Assembly (NCBI GenBank): GCA_944989445.1
Contig: CALYLW010000015.1
Coordinates: 1,664,124 to 1,728,123, forward strand
DNA: 64,000 bases
Direction: 5' to 3'
Source of the DNA: Ampullaceana balthica
Taxonomy: Eukaryota; Mollusca; Gastropoda; Lymnaeidae
Below, piece after piece: positions 22,340-33,892 of the stretch; the first letter of the stretch is position 1; each line of letters opens with the position of its first letter. The notes beneath the pieces were generated by a model. The model was given only the letters and a program-made list of their open reading frames with translations, did no database searches and was not told the origin of the DNA. Both the position numbers and the translations under genes were made by a program.

Positions 22340-23110
22340 GAAATATAAAAATCCAATAACAATTTTCAAACTAACAACAAGGATTTTATTCACTCATCAC
22401 TACAATACCTCACTCACAAACACTCAAATCCTCATTTACAGGTTTATGGCAGAGATGTAAAACGCCCCGTGTCTTGCTCATTAAACGTGTCTATAGCCAC
22501 CTACTCTCCGCGACGCCGTCGGTTCAGAGGTCATCTAATAACATGATCAAAACGCCGGTTATATTTGACTTGATCTCCAGACCAGCAATAAACTCAAATC
22601 TGTACAGATAAATATCCACACATTATGACATACAAGCGCCTCTCCGGCATCGCTCGGTTCATTCAAAGAATTTTCCGTGAATGAAAGTGAGCCATGTGTG
22701 ATATATATTTCCAGAACGTTTAGAGCTGTTTCGCTCAAGGAACCCCAATGCGTTACACCCACGGGCCCACGCGCACGCCTGTTCCCCCCCCTCCCCGTGG
22801 TATTGCCAGAACGTATCAATGGCTTCATCATGAGAAAATAATCGCTCCTTGCATCTCCTCGTTAGATAGAATCGATACGAAGTATCGTAGGACAATGGCC
22901 CACGGTAGCGTCCAAGTATCGTAGGACAATGGCCCACGGAAGCGTCCAAGTATCGCATGTTGTGAGGCAACAATACTTGTTTATGGACGAGTCCTATGTC
23001 ACGTGGTCTAAGATTGTTTACATTCAAGTCTTCATTTACTTTTTGTTTTTGTTTACCCGGAAGTTGATTATTGTGCAATGATTTTAGCTTTTAAGGTTGA
23101 AATCAATAAC
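22340..23110. other. Mostly unique; ~38-bp duplication at 22880-22955
   Basis: AAGTATCGTAGGACAATGGC occurs twice (CACGGTAGCG and CACGGAAGCG variants). Otherwise no gene is recognised. Confidence 0.6.
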
Positions 23111-23113
23111 ATT

Positions 23114-23441
23114 TTGTGGATGTGTGGTTTAACAGATAACCCACAGATGTGTGGTTTAACAGATAACCCACAGATGTGTGGTTTAACAGATAACCCACAG
23201 ATGTGTGGTTTAACTGATAACCCACAGATGTGTGGTTTAACTGATAACCCACAGATGTGTGGTTTAACTGATAACCCACAGATGTGTGGTTTAACTGATA
23301 ACCCACAGATGTGTGGTTTAACTGATAACCCACAGATGTGTGGTTTAACTGATAACCCACAGATGTGTGGTTTAACTGATAACCCACAGATGTGTGGTTT
23401 AACTGATAACCCACAGATGTGTGGTTTAACTGATAACCCAC
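23114..23441. repeat. 27-bp minisatellite, 12 copies
   Basis: Unit GATGTGTGGTTTAACTGATA plus ACCCACA. The first three copies have AACAGAT and the rest AACTGAT. Open frames (MCGLTDNPQ on plus, GYQLNHTSV on minus) follow from the 27-bp length. Confidence 0.97.
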
Positions 23442-23599
23442 GGGTTAGAATGAATCAAACATAGTTTCAAGGGTTCAATCTTGACGCTAGCAGTTATGAG
23501 CAAATTTCTGGTTTTCTCTTCTTAATACCTCCACTGTTTAATATCTTCATTTTCATATAGTGGCGTACTATGTTCTCTTTTTCCCCCATTCTTTCTCTC

Positions 23600-23686
<87 letters not shown>

Positions 23687-23713
23687 TCCATCTCTCCCTC
23701 TCTCTCTCTCTCT
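23600..23713. repeat. (CT)n microsatellite
   Basis: About 115 bp of nearly pure CT with a few CA, CCC and T interruptions; a homopurine/homopyrimidine mirror tract with H-DNA potential. Confidence 0.97.
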
Positions 23714-23719
23714 GTCTTG

Positions 23720-24610
23720 ACCTCTCTCTTTACACCCTTGGATCAAATTGCCAGCCTCACAAACAAAATTTGTCCTTGACCCCACGATCTACCTGACGTA
23801 CTTACTGCCCTCTCAAATGACCCCATTGACCCCAAGATCATCTACCTATCGCACCCCTCACACCCCTCACCTGATGACGTCCCTACTGATTGATCTCTTG
23901 GTGTGATTGCATCGAATTGATCGCCCGAAGTCCCCACTAGGTACGGATGACCGATTAGGTTGTACGGATGACCGATTAGAACGGCCGAAAGAGTTGATGA
24001 AATTCTTTGGTGAGCTGCAGATGGGCCGGAGACTATTTGGCTATCAATGGGCAGGAGACTCCTTGGCTATCAATGGGCCCTTAACATTGTGATCGTCTTA
24101 GAGAACCAGAGGCGGCATTAAAATATATTCAAGGAACGTAAATAAACTTTAAAGTAATCAAATAGTTTGATAAAAATCAAAATATCTAATTCTGAAAGAA
24201 GCGTGATGGACCAATGACGTAGGACTACTATAAATAACCTAGATCAAATTTCTGTGATATCCAGAGATATGTGCTAAATGAAATTCGTAATTTTTACAAA
24301 CAATAAAAAGCGGTTATTGAATGTGATATGAGTGAGCCTGATAAGACGCCACAAAACAACGAACGTATCGGCAAAAAGCCTTCGTCCGTGACCTAACAAC
24401 AAAAAAAAACAAGTAGAAGTACGAAAATCAAACACATTTTATCGGCAGTGTTTAGTTCAGGAAGACATCAACCAGAAGGAGGTGGAAGAAAGATAAATCC
24501 GGAGGTTTATAGAGAGGAAGGGAAAGGGGGGCGGAGTGAGGTGTTAACATGTCAGCGAGAACAATACATTTATCCCATGTCGTCCCATGACAACGAATAA
24601 GCTTATTGTC
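23720..24610. other. Unique sequence with small local duplications
   Basis: GGATGACCGATTAG is duplicated at 23943-23978 and GGCTATCAATGGGC at 24039-24079. No gene recognised. Confidence 0.5.
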
Positions 24611-24616
24611 AAGACT

Positions 24617-25463
24617 GACTCTACCGGGCGTGTTAGTGCAAGAGATGCTATCATTGACTGACAGCTGACTCTACAGGGCGTGTTAGTGAAAGAGATGCTA
24701 TCATTGACTGACAGCTGACTCTACAGGGCGTGTTAGTGAAAGAGATGCTATCATTGACTGACAGCTGACTCTACCGGGCGTGTTAGTGAAAGAGATGCTA
24801 TCATTGACTGACAGCTGACTCTACCGGGCGTGTTAGTGAAAGAGATGCTATCATTGACTGACAGCTGACACTACAGGGCGTGTTAGTGAAAGAGATGCTA
24901 TCATTGACTGACAGCTGGCACTACAGGGCGTGTTAGTGAAAGAGATGCTATCATTGACTGACAGCTGACACTACAGGGCGTGTTAGTGAAAGAGATGCTA
25001 TCATTGACTGACAGCTGACACTACAGGGCGTGTTAGTGAAAGAGATGCTATCATTGACTGACAGCTGACACTACAGGGCGTGTTAGTGAAAGAGATGCTA
25101 TCATTGACTGACAGCTGACTCTACAGGGCGTGTTAGTGAAAGAGATGCTATCATTGACTGACAGCTGACTCTACAGGGCGTGTTAGTGAAAGAGATGCTA
25201 TCATTGACTGACAGCTGACTCTACCGGGCGTGTTAGTGAAAGAGATGCTATCATTGACTGACAGCTGACACTACAGGGCGTGTTAGTGAAAGAGATGCTA
25301 TCATTGACTGACAGCTGGCACTACAGGGCGTGTTAGTGAAAGAGATGCTATCATTGACTGACAGCTGACACTACAGGGCGTGTTAGTGAAAGAGATGCTA
25401 TCATTGACTGACAGCTGACACTACAGGGCGTGTTAGTGAAAGAGATGCTATCATTGACTGACA
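24617..25463. repeat. 50-bp tandem repeat, 17 copies, with higher-order block
   Basis: Unit GGGCGTGTTAGTGAAAGAGA then TGCTATCATTGACTGACAGCTGACTCTACA. The exact period is 50. Variant strings (GACTCTAC versus GACACTAC versus GGCACTAC, and CAGGG versus CCGGG) recur in the same order in copies 2-9 and 11-17, apart from one copy, revealing a duplicated multi-unit block. AGCTG(A)CT palindromic portions are present. Confidence 0.96.
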
Positions 25464-25464
25464 C

Positions 25465-26050
25465 GCCAACCACCACCAGAAGCGCGTTCTCTCTGCTTAC
25501 TTTTTGGCTTTTGTTTGATGGAGATGTAAAAAGTTGTGTTGTAAACCCGTGGTGCTAATGGGGTTGTTAAGATATTAATATATTTCAGTGGCGTGAAAAC
25601 AAATGCAGTGGTGTAACACTCATGGGGAATCTTAGAATTTACTTTACTTGATTATTTGGCGGGATTTCTCTAGTAACCACAAGCCAGCAATTTAAAAACA
25701 AAAAAGATAATTTCTAATTGTAAAATATTTTTTTTGTAAATAAAGACCTCCCTCCCCCCACTTAAAAAGTATTGATCCCATGCCCTGTGGCTAGCCAAGT
25801 GGTCTGGAGGCGTTATGTAGACGAGGTATGGATATATTGTCATTTCGATGCCGGCCCATAACCAATTGCTTGGGCCGCCGCGTAGTCCATTCAATGTTTG
25901 ATTTATGTTGCCGCTACTCACGTGTACACGCCGATAGATTGCCAGAGTTGTAAAACACCTACGGTCGTCTGTAGCAGACGCATAAATCTTGGCCACGTTA
26001 CGTCATTGAACGCTTGCAAAAGTCAGCGTGAATTCACTTGACCTGGTTCA
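25465..26050. other. Unique sequence
   Basis: No gene recognised; the minus open frame 25670-25996 has no domain. Confidence 0.5.
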
Positions 26051-26052
26051 AA

Positions 26053-26275
26053 TGGTCATTTGACCTCCCGGAATATGTTCTAGTCATTTGACCTCCCGGG
26101 ATATGTTCTAGTCATTTGACCTCCCGGGATATGTTCTAGTCATTTGACCTCCCGGGATATGTTCTAGTCATTTGACCTCCCGGGATATGTTCTAGTCATT
26201 TGACCTCCCGGGATATGTTCTAGTGGTACCTCCCGGGATATGTTCTAGTGGTACCTCCCGGGATATGTTCTAGTT
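26053..26275. repeat. 28-bp minisatellite, 8 copies, last two shortened
   Basis: Unit TTTGACCTCCCGGGATATGT plus TCTAGTCA. CCCGGG is palindromic. The last two copies are about 24 bp with GTGGTACC in place of GTCATTTGACC. Confidence 0.95.
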
Positions 26276-26476
26276 GTGGGTTTAGTTCATCGGTTTCACG
26301 TTTACCATGAACATTTGCTACACCTCAGATTAATGAAGTTCGATAAGTTTCATTATACAAGTCATGCATGGCATCGGTTGAGCAAAAGAGAAAAAAAAAG
26401 GGGGGGGGCGTGGAGTGCTAGGGGAGCTGGACTTAGGTTTCAGAGACATCAGCCCTTGAATGATTGCATGAGTCTG

Positions 26477-26624
26477 TCATTTTCACGTCCTTTTGGCTGT
26501 GTCCTGTCATTTTCACACCCTTATGGCTGTGTCCTGTCATTTCACGTCCTTTTGGCTGTGTCTTGTCATTTTCACGTCCTTTTGGCTGTGTCCTGTCATT
26601 TTCATGTCCTTTTGACTGTGTCCT
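26477..26624. repeat. ~30-bp minisatellite, 5 copies
   Basis: Unit GTCATTTTCACGTCCTTTTG plus GCTGTGTCCT, with T/C variants. Confidence 0.93.
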
Positions 26625-26689
26625 GCAGACGTATTTGGAAGAAATCGGTTGTTTTATTAAATATTTTGTACGAGTTTGTCATCAAAATG

Positions 26690-26945
26690 TTTTGGTCAGC
26701 CATGACATCGAGGTGTGTATAGAGATAGATCACTAGTTTGGTCAGCCATGACATCGAGGTGTGTATAGAGATAGATCACTAGTATGGTCAGCCATGACAT
26801 CAAGGTTTCCCCCCACCCGCACCATTGGTCAGTGACGACGCTGGGTGTGTATAGAGATAGATCACTAGTTTGGTCAGCCATGACATCAAGGTGTGTATTG
26901 AGATAGATCACTAGTTTGGTCAGCCATGACATCAAGGTTTCCCCC
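26690..26945. repeat. 46-bp tandem repeat with a duplicated ~110-bp compound unit
   Basis: TGGTCAGCCATGACATC occurs at five places. Two of them continue into AAGGTTTCCCCCCACCC instead of the usual GTGTGTATAGAGATAGATCA, giving a mixed higher-order structure. Confidence 0.9.
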
Positions 26946-26949
26946 CACC

Positions 26950-28435
26950 CCCACCCGTCTTAGTAGTTCCCCCGAGTCTCACCCCAGCAACCCCCTCCCC
27001 CACCCCAGAACGGAGCCCCCCCTTCCCACATCACATTCCTCATCATTTCCGCGGGATGCCTCTCATCCCCCCGCCCCGCCACCACTTATCTGCCCTTGTC
27101 ATCGTCTCATCCGGCCTGGCCTGTCATAGAGGGGCTTTGCTAAACGGCAACATGAAAGGCCCCCAAAACGGCAGCGATTGGTCCAGCCGTGAGGTAATGG
27201 CCGAAACATGGGAGGGGGGGTGTCTCAGGAACCCGATTTCAATATTGATTTTACAACTGCACTCTCTCGTGCCCATGGAAATTGTCCCGTGAAGGAATTG
27301 ATATTGTTAACTTTATCTTTTCCTTGGTCGCTTTCGGATTTTACCCCCCCCCTCCCCCGCGTCTCTTGGCCGATCGCATCAATTTTTGTCCGGATCAAGT
27401 TTACATCTTTATCAAAAAGACGTGAAAAGAAATGCAAGAGTTTAAACTTAGGAAATGGCAGCGTCCATCCTTGGAACGTTTATCTTAGGCACGCTTATCC
27501 CGGAAATGCTTATCCTGGACGCGCTTATCCCGACATTAGGAATAGAGGCCATGTGAAAATCTTAACTTCTTGTATTGATCGTTTGGAGGTTGTTGTTGTT
27601 GAACTGTGTAAAGGGGAGGCCACCCTTTGATTCAATTGTCTTGATGGTCAAGGGTTTTGGCCGTGTGGAGAAAACGGCAATTTTCTCCCTTTATTGAACG
27701 TGTGCACATCGTCATTTGTGTGAATTTGTTTGTTTTCTACGCCATCTGTTTGTGTTTTCTACGTCATCTGTTTGTGTTTTTTTGTCGATATAGACAAAAA
27801 TTCTGGCATGTGTTCTCGTCGGTTTAGTGTTACAATAATGGTTCTCAAACTGAGGCCGACTGACCTGATCCACGCCATCGTAACACGGGTTTGTTTTCCA
27901 GCAAATAGTTTTCAATTGACCATTTTAATGACAAAGTTAGCGTCCAGGAGATATGTGTTTCTGACAACAAAAAGAAAGCGGCTTCTCACCTCGTTTGAGT
28001 TGGTATAGGTTTGGGCACGAGGCTACTATCTGAATACACCATATCAGATTGACGTGGTAGTGGTAGTTAGGGTCGTGGTTGTGTTCCGTTCTTGACTGGA
28101 ATATTCACCCGTTACTCAGCTTCTGTATATGATGTTTTAGATGTGTATGTGATATGTTTCTTTTTAAGTGTACGTTTTTAGGTGCGTGTGTCTGTATCTG
28201 ATATTTGAGTGAGGAGTGGTTCTAAAACCCCATAGTATGACATCTGAGTCCCTTGCTTTTGTTGGACTTGGCCCCAGCTCAGCGAAATGAGATCCTTACC
28301 AAGTGCGGCAACTCCCGCTGAAAATCAGACAGGCCCCTGACACCGACCGATGCGTTGCCAGATTGGTCCGTCCCAATGACGGGCCCGACACAAGGAAAGC
28401 GTCCGTTTTCCTAGGGGTTAGAGATCACTCCGCTG
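26950..28435. other. Unique sequence, C-rich at its left end
   Basis: At 26938-27130 the plus strand is unusually C-rich and G-poor (CCCCC runs). The remainder is AT-rich. CGCTTATCC-type decamers repeat at 27488-27535. No gene recognised. Confidence 0.45.
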
Positions 28436-28690
28436 TCCAGCAGTGCTTTCCTGTCTGTCGAGCAGTGCTGTCCTGTCTGTTGAGCAGTGCTGTCCTGTCT
28501 GTCCAGCAGTGCTGTTCTGTCTGTTGAGCAGTGCTGTCCTGTCTGTCCAGCAGTGCTGTCCTGTCTGTTGAGCAGTGCTGTCCTGTCTGTCCAGCAGTGC
28601 TGTACTGTCTGTTGAGCAGTGCTATCCTGTTTGTTGAGCAGTGCTGTCCTCTCTGTCAAGCAATGCTGTGCTGTCTGTCAAGCTGTACTG
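28436..28690. repeat. 22-bp minisatellite, about 12 copies, two alternating subtypes
   Basis: Core GCAGTGCTGTCCTGTCTGT with alternate CCA and TGA linkers. The CCA/TGA alternation in the middle defines a 44-bp dimer. Confidence 0.94.
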
Positions 28691-28699
28691 TCCTGTCCG

Positions 28700-29390
28700 T
28701 CAACCAGGCCCGGTTCGGGTTTGTTTAGTATTAACACTTTTTAACTCATTCTTTTAAAGAAAAAAAAACCAAGTTGAGGATTAGTTCAAATGTATGAGGC
28801 AAACCTTGGTCTACGACTGGTTGTCGATTTCCGTTGAGTAAGTCTAATCGGTCTTTTCGATAGAACGTGATAAGACAGATTTTTGACTTGGTGCCTTTGT
28901 GGCACGCTGTCACATCCAGCGGAGGCGCTCCATGTTGTCACACTTCGTGCCTATACCCCCGTGTAAATCTGTCACCAGTCCTCGATGTCACGTTCCAGTG
29001 CCCCCATGGCTGTCGCTTCGATCAATCATCACCGCGCTAACATTTAGTTTGTTTCTGCGACTCTAAGTGAAAGTAGATTGTTGGAAGACGTGCGGCAGCT
29101 ATTAAAACACCATCACATTAGGAATCCTTCCTGGCAAGCCTTGCGCGGTTTGTTTACACCTGGCTAGTGTCTGTTATAGCCCAGAGACGCGTCTGTATTG
29201 TTTTTACTATAACACGTTTATTATATTTCATCTCTTTAAAACATTCCATTATCCCTGAGGCGGGAGAAGGTCAGTGGTTTACCTGGTGATGGTTGATGTT
29301 ACCTGAGTTTTTAAGAGTAGGCCACGTCAGTTAAAGTCTTTCAGGGTTCAGACATTTTCTCGTAAATGCACCACTTAAGCCTTGGACCTA
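28700..29390. other. Unique sequence
   Basis: No gene recognised. Confidence 0.45.
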
Positions 29391-29394
29391 AGCA

Positions 29395-29555
29395 CCGTCA
29401 CGCCATCACACACACACAAGCACGCTATCACACACACAGGCACCGACACGCCATCAAACACACAAGCACCGACACGCCATCACACACACAAGCACCGACA
29501 CGCCATCACACACACACACACACTCAAGCACGCCATCACACACACAAAAGCACGC
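29395..29555. repeat. CA-rich ~26-bp minisatellite, about 5-6 copies
   Basis: CACGCCATCACACACACAAG with an optional CACCGA linker; mixed (CA)n and longer unit. Confidence 0.9.
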
Positions 29556-29654
29556 CGCGTGTCAAAGCCAGTCAGAAGCTGTGTTAAACTGACACCCGTC
29601 ACTTCTGAAACGCTCGCCTATGTGCCAAGTGATGTACCATCATTTTAACAGATA

Positions 29655-29705
29655 CATCCTAAGCTAATACACCATCAGTTCTCTGATATACCATCAATAT
29701 AACAG
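29655..29705 (+). repeat. Left copy of a ~48-bp direct repeat
   Basis: AGCTAATACACCATCAGTTC followed by TCTGATATACCATCAATATAA. It recurs almost identically at 30680-30725, so a ~1 kb segment holding hairpin repeats and a tRNA-like gene is bracketed by direct repeats. Confidence 0.85.
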
Positions 29706-29713
29706 ACTAGACG

Positions 29714-30262
29714 CCCCGCAGCGTAGCATACGCCGCAGACTTGCTCATGGAGAGTGCAAAGAAAGTGGAGAAAGAACGGACACAAACTACAGCACGAAGA
29801 AATCAAAACAACGCGAGTGAACGTCGGTTTGGGGGGTGGGTGGGGGTGGGGGGGACTGCCAAATCATTGTTGGTTTCAAGACATTTTCAGGCGAAATTCG
29901 GTACACCACTAACTTCTATGAAGTCAGCTATAAAACGATAATCGGTTTAAAATTGGAATTAGGTAATCGATCGGTTTTTTTTTAAAAGAAAAAAAAAGAA
30001 GAAAAAAAACACACTCAATTAACAACCCTAAATATGACTAACCCTCGCTGGGGTCGGCCAATCACAGTTTATGTTTAAATGATGGTAGTATTAAATGGGA
30101 GGCGGGTAACAACAACCTCAGTGTGCATGTCTTCAGGTTTACTCGCTATTTTTTATTTACTTTGTGCTGCTTTTTGTGTCTGTACTCTCACCCACCCCCC
30201 CACCCCCAAACCGTTCTTTGCACTGTCTATGCTGAGCAAGTCTGCGGCGTATGCTACGCCGC
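29714..30262. repeat. Inverted-repeat (foldback-like) segment with GCGGCGTA hairpin ends
   Basis: The right side contains GCGGCGTATGCTACGCCGC (30244-30262), an 8-bp stem with a TGC loop. The left side (29718-29737) carries the inverse with one mismatch. Arm homology continues inward: GCAGACTTGCTCATGGAGAG on the left answers GAGCAAGTCTGC on the right, and G-rich CGGTTTGGGGGG at 29824 answers CCCCCAAACCG at 30199-30214. There is an indel of about 50 bp between arms. This is a non-coding dispersed or foldback element of unknown family. Confidence 0.7.
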
Positions 30263-30356
30263 GGGTCTCTCTAGTCTCTCACAGTCGTTTGCCCAAACCC
30301 ACCCCATTTTGACAACTGTGTCTTTCAGGAAGTCTTCACCCGTCACTAAATAATTA

Positions 30357-30390
30357 GCGGCTTATGCTACGCCGCGGGTCAACTAGTGTT
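30357..30390 (-). repeat. Third copy of the GCGGCGTA-type hairpin
   Basis: GCGGCTTATGCTACGCCGCG followed by GGTCAACTAG on plus; on minus this reads CTAGTTGACC then the hairpin. Same motif as at 29718 and 30244, with one stem mismatch. Confidence 0.75.
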
Positions 30391-30454
30391 GGCAATAAAG
30401 GGGTAAAAGAACGGGCACAAACAGACATTTAAAAAAAAACAAAAAAAACCCAAT

Positions 30455-30527
30455 GTTTTCGCTGGGGTTGGAACCCAGGACCTTTTCCCGTATGAGACGG
30501 ACGTGATAACCAGTACACTACGAATCT
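30455..30527 (-). tRNA. tRNA-like sequence (apparent CAT anticodon), probably pseudogene or SINE head
   Basis: This is a 73-nt minus-strand segment of canonical tRNA length. The A box TAGTGTACTGG and B box GGTTCCAACCC are both present. The T arm is perfect (CTGGG/CCCAG with a 7-nt loop), and the D arm is 3 bp (GTG/CAC) as in tRNA-Val. The anticodon loop reads CTCATAC, which would give CAT. The anticodon stem has two mismatches and only the inner four acceptor pairs form, so it is unlikely to make functional tRNA. A T8/T9 pair of runs starts about 7 nt downstream, resembling pol III termination. Together with the nearby hairpin repeat it may be the head of a tRNA-derived SINE. Confidence 0.55.
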
Positions 30528-30669
30528 CACGTTTTCTGTGAAGGAACAATGCAAGTGAAACGCAAGGACCATTGTTGGCCTCGATGGTCATCCGTCATGC
30601 TCTGTTGCACATACTTGCGTGGTGTCTCGCATGGTCCCACGAAGAGAATTATATATTATATGTATATTA

Positions 30670-30755
30670 GATACACAATAAGCTAATACACCATCAGTTC
30701 TCTGATGTACCATCAATATAAGCTAATGTACCATCAGTTAAACTATATAGCACCG
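30670..30755 (+). repeat. Right copy of the ~48-bp direct repeat, partly re-duplicated
   Basis: Matches 29655-29705 and then repeats AGCTAATGTACCATCAGTT once more. Confidence 0.85.
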
Positions 30756-30869
30756 TCGTATCAACTCAATAACGTATAGAGTATAGATGATTCACTTTAA
30801 CTTCCCTTATCAGTGTTATTGTTCCCATAGAATCCGACCGTTGGAGACAAAGAATAAATTAATGCCACA

Positions 30870-31172
30870 ACTCATACTACGAGACACATCATCAACGATA
30901 TGATTCAGACCTCGCTTGGCTGTAAATACAAATCAAACTACGACACACATCATCAACGATATGATTCAGACCTCGCTTGGCTGTAAATACAACTCAAACT
31001 ACGACACACATCATCAACGATATGATTCAGACCTCGCTTGGCTGTAAATACAACTCATACTACGACACACATCATCAACGATATGATTCAGACCTCGCTT
31101 GGCTGTAAATACAACTCAAACTACGACACACATCATCAACGATATGATTCAGACCTCGCTTGGCTGTAAATA
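30870..31172. repeat. ~61-bp tandem repeat, 5 copies
   Basis: ACACATCATCAACGATATGA with TTCAGACCTCGCTTGGCTGTAAATACAACTCA; only a few substitutions between copies. Confidence 0.95.
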
Positions 31173-31459
31173 CACCAAACCTTTACATCCACGTCTTAAA
31201 CCTGACTATCTGGAGATTTCGTCATTTGAGAAACTCGTGTCAAATCTAAATAGAAACAGTTGTAATGATGTTTACCAAATCTAAATAACAATTGTAATGA
31301 TGTTTACCAAAGAAAAGCTGAAACGAGTTTGATGTTTTAGGAAAATGTTCTGAATGACATGACACATAGGAACATTCACGAAACACAAAAATCCCTTTAT
31401 ACTCTATTTCCTATATAGCCCAATACATGTATATGTCCGTGAGCCCGTAAGTTCCATAA

Positions 31460-31610
31460 AGTCCCCAGTCCCTAGAATTTTCTACTAGGGTCCCCAGTCC
31501 CATAGTCGTAGAGCTCCCAGTCCCCCTAGAGACCACAGTCCCTATAATGACCACTAGAATCCCAAATCCCCATAGAGCCCCCAGTCCCTCTAAAGTCCCC
31601 AGTCCCAAGA
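31460..31610. repeat. Irregular CCCCAGTCCC repeats, about 7 copies
   Basis: Degenerate units of about 20-30 bp built on CCCCAGTCCC and TAGAG; older and more diverged than neighbouring arrays. Confidence 0.8.
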
Positions 31611-32049
31611 GAGCCGCCTCCCCCCTCGGCCGGCTATTCCCCAATGTTCTGTGCCCAGTCGGCCCTAGTCAGCTCTATTTTACTGGCCACATCAAAGGGA
31701 AATCACCGGAAGCGAGGAGCTAGGATAAAGACGTGATAGAAGAAAGATTCGATCTACAGATGGAGAGAAGGAGACCCAGGTGTGTCACGCAACCGACGCT
31801 GATTTCAGCTAGACATTTTTTTTATATCTGCTAGTCCTGGATTGACAGATTTAAGATGTATTCCCCCCCCCCTTTATTTCCCCAAAACGTTTGGTTAAGT
31901 CTCACTTTTCCCCCTTCACATACATCATCTGTAACTCAGTCATATTCCCCTCTCTTCCTCCTTACAACATAACATTTCCTTCTCACCATACAAGACTTTT
32001 CTCTTCTTCCATGACCCCCCTCTCCCTTATCATTAACCCATTTGATGTA

Positions 32050-32265
32050 AACATTTAAACCGACACGTTTATCAAATAATATGTTTCAAAATGTTACGTT
32101 TATCAAATGACACGTATATAAAATGACACGTTTATCAAATTACATATTTATCAAATGATACGTTTATCAAATGACACGTTTATGAAATTACATATTTATC
32201 AAATGACACGTCTATAAAATGACACGTTTACCTACTGTTACATTTACCAAATGATACGGTTGTCA
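32050..32265. repeat. ~17-18-bp minisatellite, about 12 copies
   Basis: Unit AAATGACACGTTTATC with TACATAT and TAAAATG variants. ACACGT-type cores recur. Confidence 0.9.
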
Positions 32266-32269
32266 AATA

Positions 32270-33450
32270 ATGTGAGTATTTTTCGTTTAAATTCAATTTT
32301 AGACAACGCCAGCGTATGCTGTATTCTAGTTCTTGTCTTGATTTAAGCCTAGCAAGGCAGTTAGACCATGGTATGAGGGATATAATTATAGACTGCTATT
32401 TAATGATAGAGTTATAGACTGCTATTAAAAGTGGCGTGGACAAATGACAGAGATTTGCGACTACCGTATGGTATGCAATATTTATGTTGTCAATAAGTGA
32501 AGTCTCCACGCTATGGGCAGCGTCCTGTTGAGAGTCAATAATTAGCGCTGAGTTTTGCCGCTTAACTGAGTGGAACGTCTTTGGCGGCTGAAATTAACAC
32601 AACAATGCTCATTGTAATACATGTTTTAAGCCGGGCCATTCATGTTAGTAAATGTCAGAGGTCTATTGGGTCTAAAAGCCAGATCATTTAGATCAGTAAA
32701 CGCAAACTACAGTCTAACAGCTAACAAGATAACCAACAGTCTTACCACCAACAGACGACACATGAATTTTTCCGTATCTCTTGTCCCGGAGTCCATCAGC
32801 ACTCGAGCACCCCCCGACCCTAACTACCACAGAACCCCCCCCCCACTGCCACCCTAACCGCTAGGCAAACATATCAAATTAAGGGGTGTTTAATAATAGA
32901 TGCGCTCCTGCCAATTGCCTCCCATTTGTTCAAGGTCAGACTTGTAGATCGAACTCCCAAAGTTTCCAATGTTCTCTCCCACAGTTTGTTTGCCGTGATC
33001 TGTTTACCTGCGGGCTAATTACTTGCGGGAAGTGAACCCTATTAATAAATGAACGAGCCCCACCCGCTCCCCTAAAATGTAAGGGATACATTTCACAACA
33101 AGGCTGCACGTTTCAGATCCCGCAATGCCCGATGATAATAGGAGGAGGGGGAGGGCGGGCTGTTTCTTGGTTAATAAATAAAAATAATAGGCCGGAGATC
33201 ATGAACGTAGAAACAAATTGTGCCGAGGCGCTGTAATATTTAGGCTGTGATGACGGTGGAGTCTTTTGAAAATCAGGATTTGGAGAAGGGTGGAATGAAA
33301 CAAAAGAGTTTAACCTTGACACAATTTGGGTCGACAGTTGTTAAAGATTAAGATGGTAGCCACATCGATGGTAGCAACATCTTTCGGGTTGTGAGTTACT
33401 GGTACAATGTGATTTGGTGCATCATGACTGTTTGCAACATTTTAATTTCA
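32270..33450. other. Unique sequence
   Basis: A 24-bp duplication around ATTATAGACTGCTATT lies at 32383-32426. No gene recognised. C-rich and G-rich runs occur at 32838 and 33140. Confidence 0.45.
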
Positions 33451-33451
33451 G

Positions 33452-33606
33452 AACAGTAAACAGAACACGGACATTTATCAAGTAAACAGAACACGGACAT
33501 TTATCAAGTAAACAGAACACGGGCAGTTGTCAAGTAAACAGAACATGGACAGTTGTCAAGTAAACAGAACACGGACAGTTATCAAGTAAACAGAACACGG
33601 ACATTT
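33452..33606. repeat. 26-bp minisatellite, 6 copies
   Basis: Unit AGTAAACAGAACACGGACAT plus TTATCA; the middle copies read CAGTTGTCA. Confidence 0.95.
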
Positions 33607-33892
33607 CAGTTCCGATGTCGGACACCTGCACCCACTGATAAATTCCTACCGGTCCGCCGCTGTCGAATATTTTGAGAACCACCGATACAACATATCGCTC
33701 ACCTGACAGGTATGATACCGGCAACGGTGTGTGTGGGGGTGGTGTGGGGTGGGGGTCCTGCCCTCTCGGCGATGTTTCTCGTCTACGGACTTGCTAAAAT
33801 GAATGATTAATGAACGCTGCCCTAGCGAAGCCTGGGACCCAGAGTCTCTTTCATACTGGAGGGTTTTCTTTCAACATATCGTGAATTGATTT

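Noticed and set aside
24617..25463. CRISPR array
   Set aside because: The 50-bp units are contiguous with no unique spacers and the genome is eukaryotic; the same holds for the other regular arrays.
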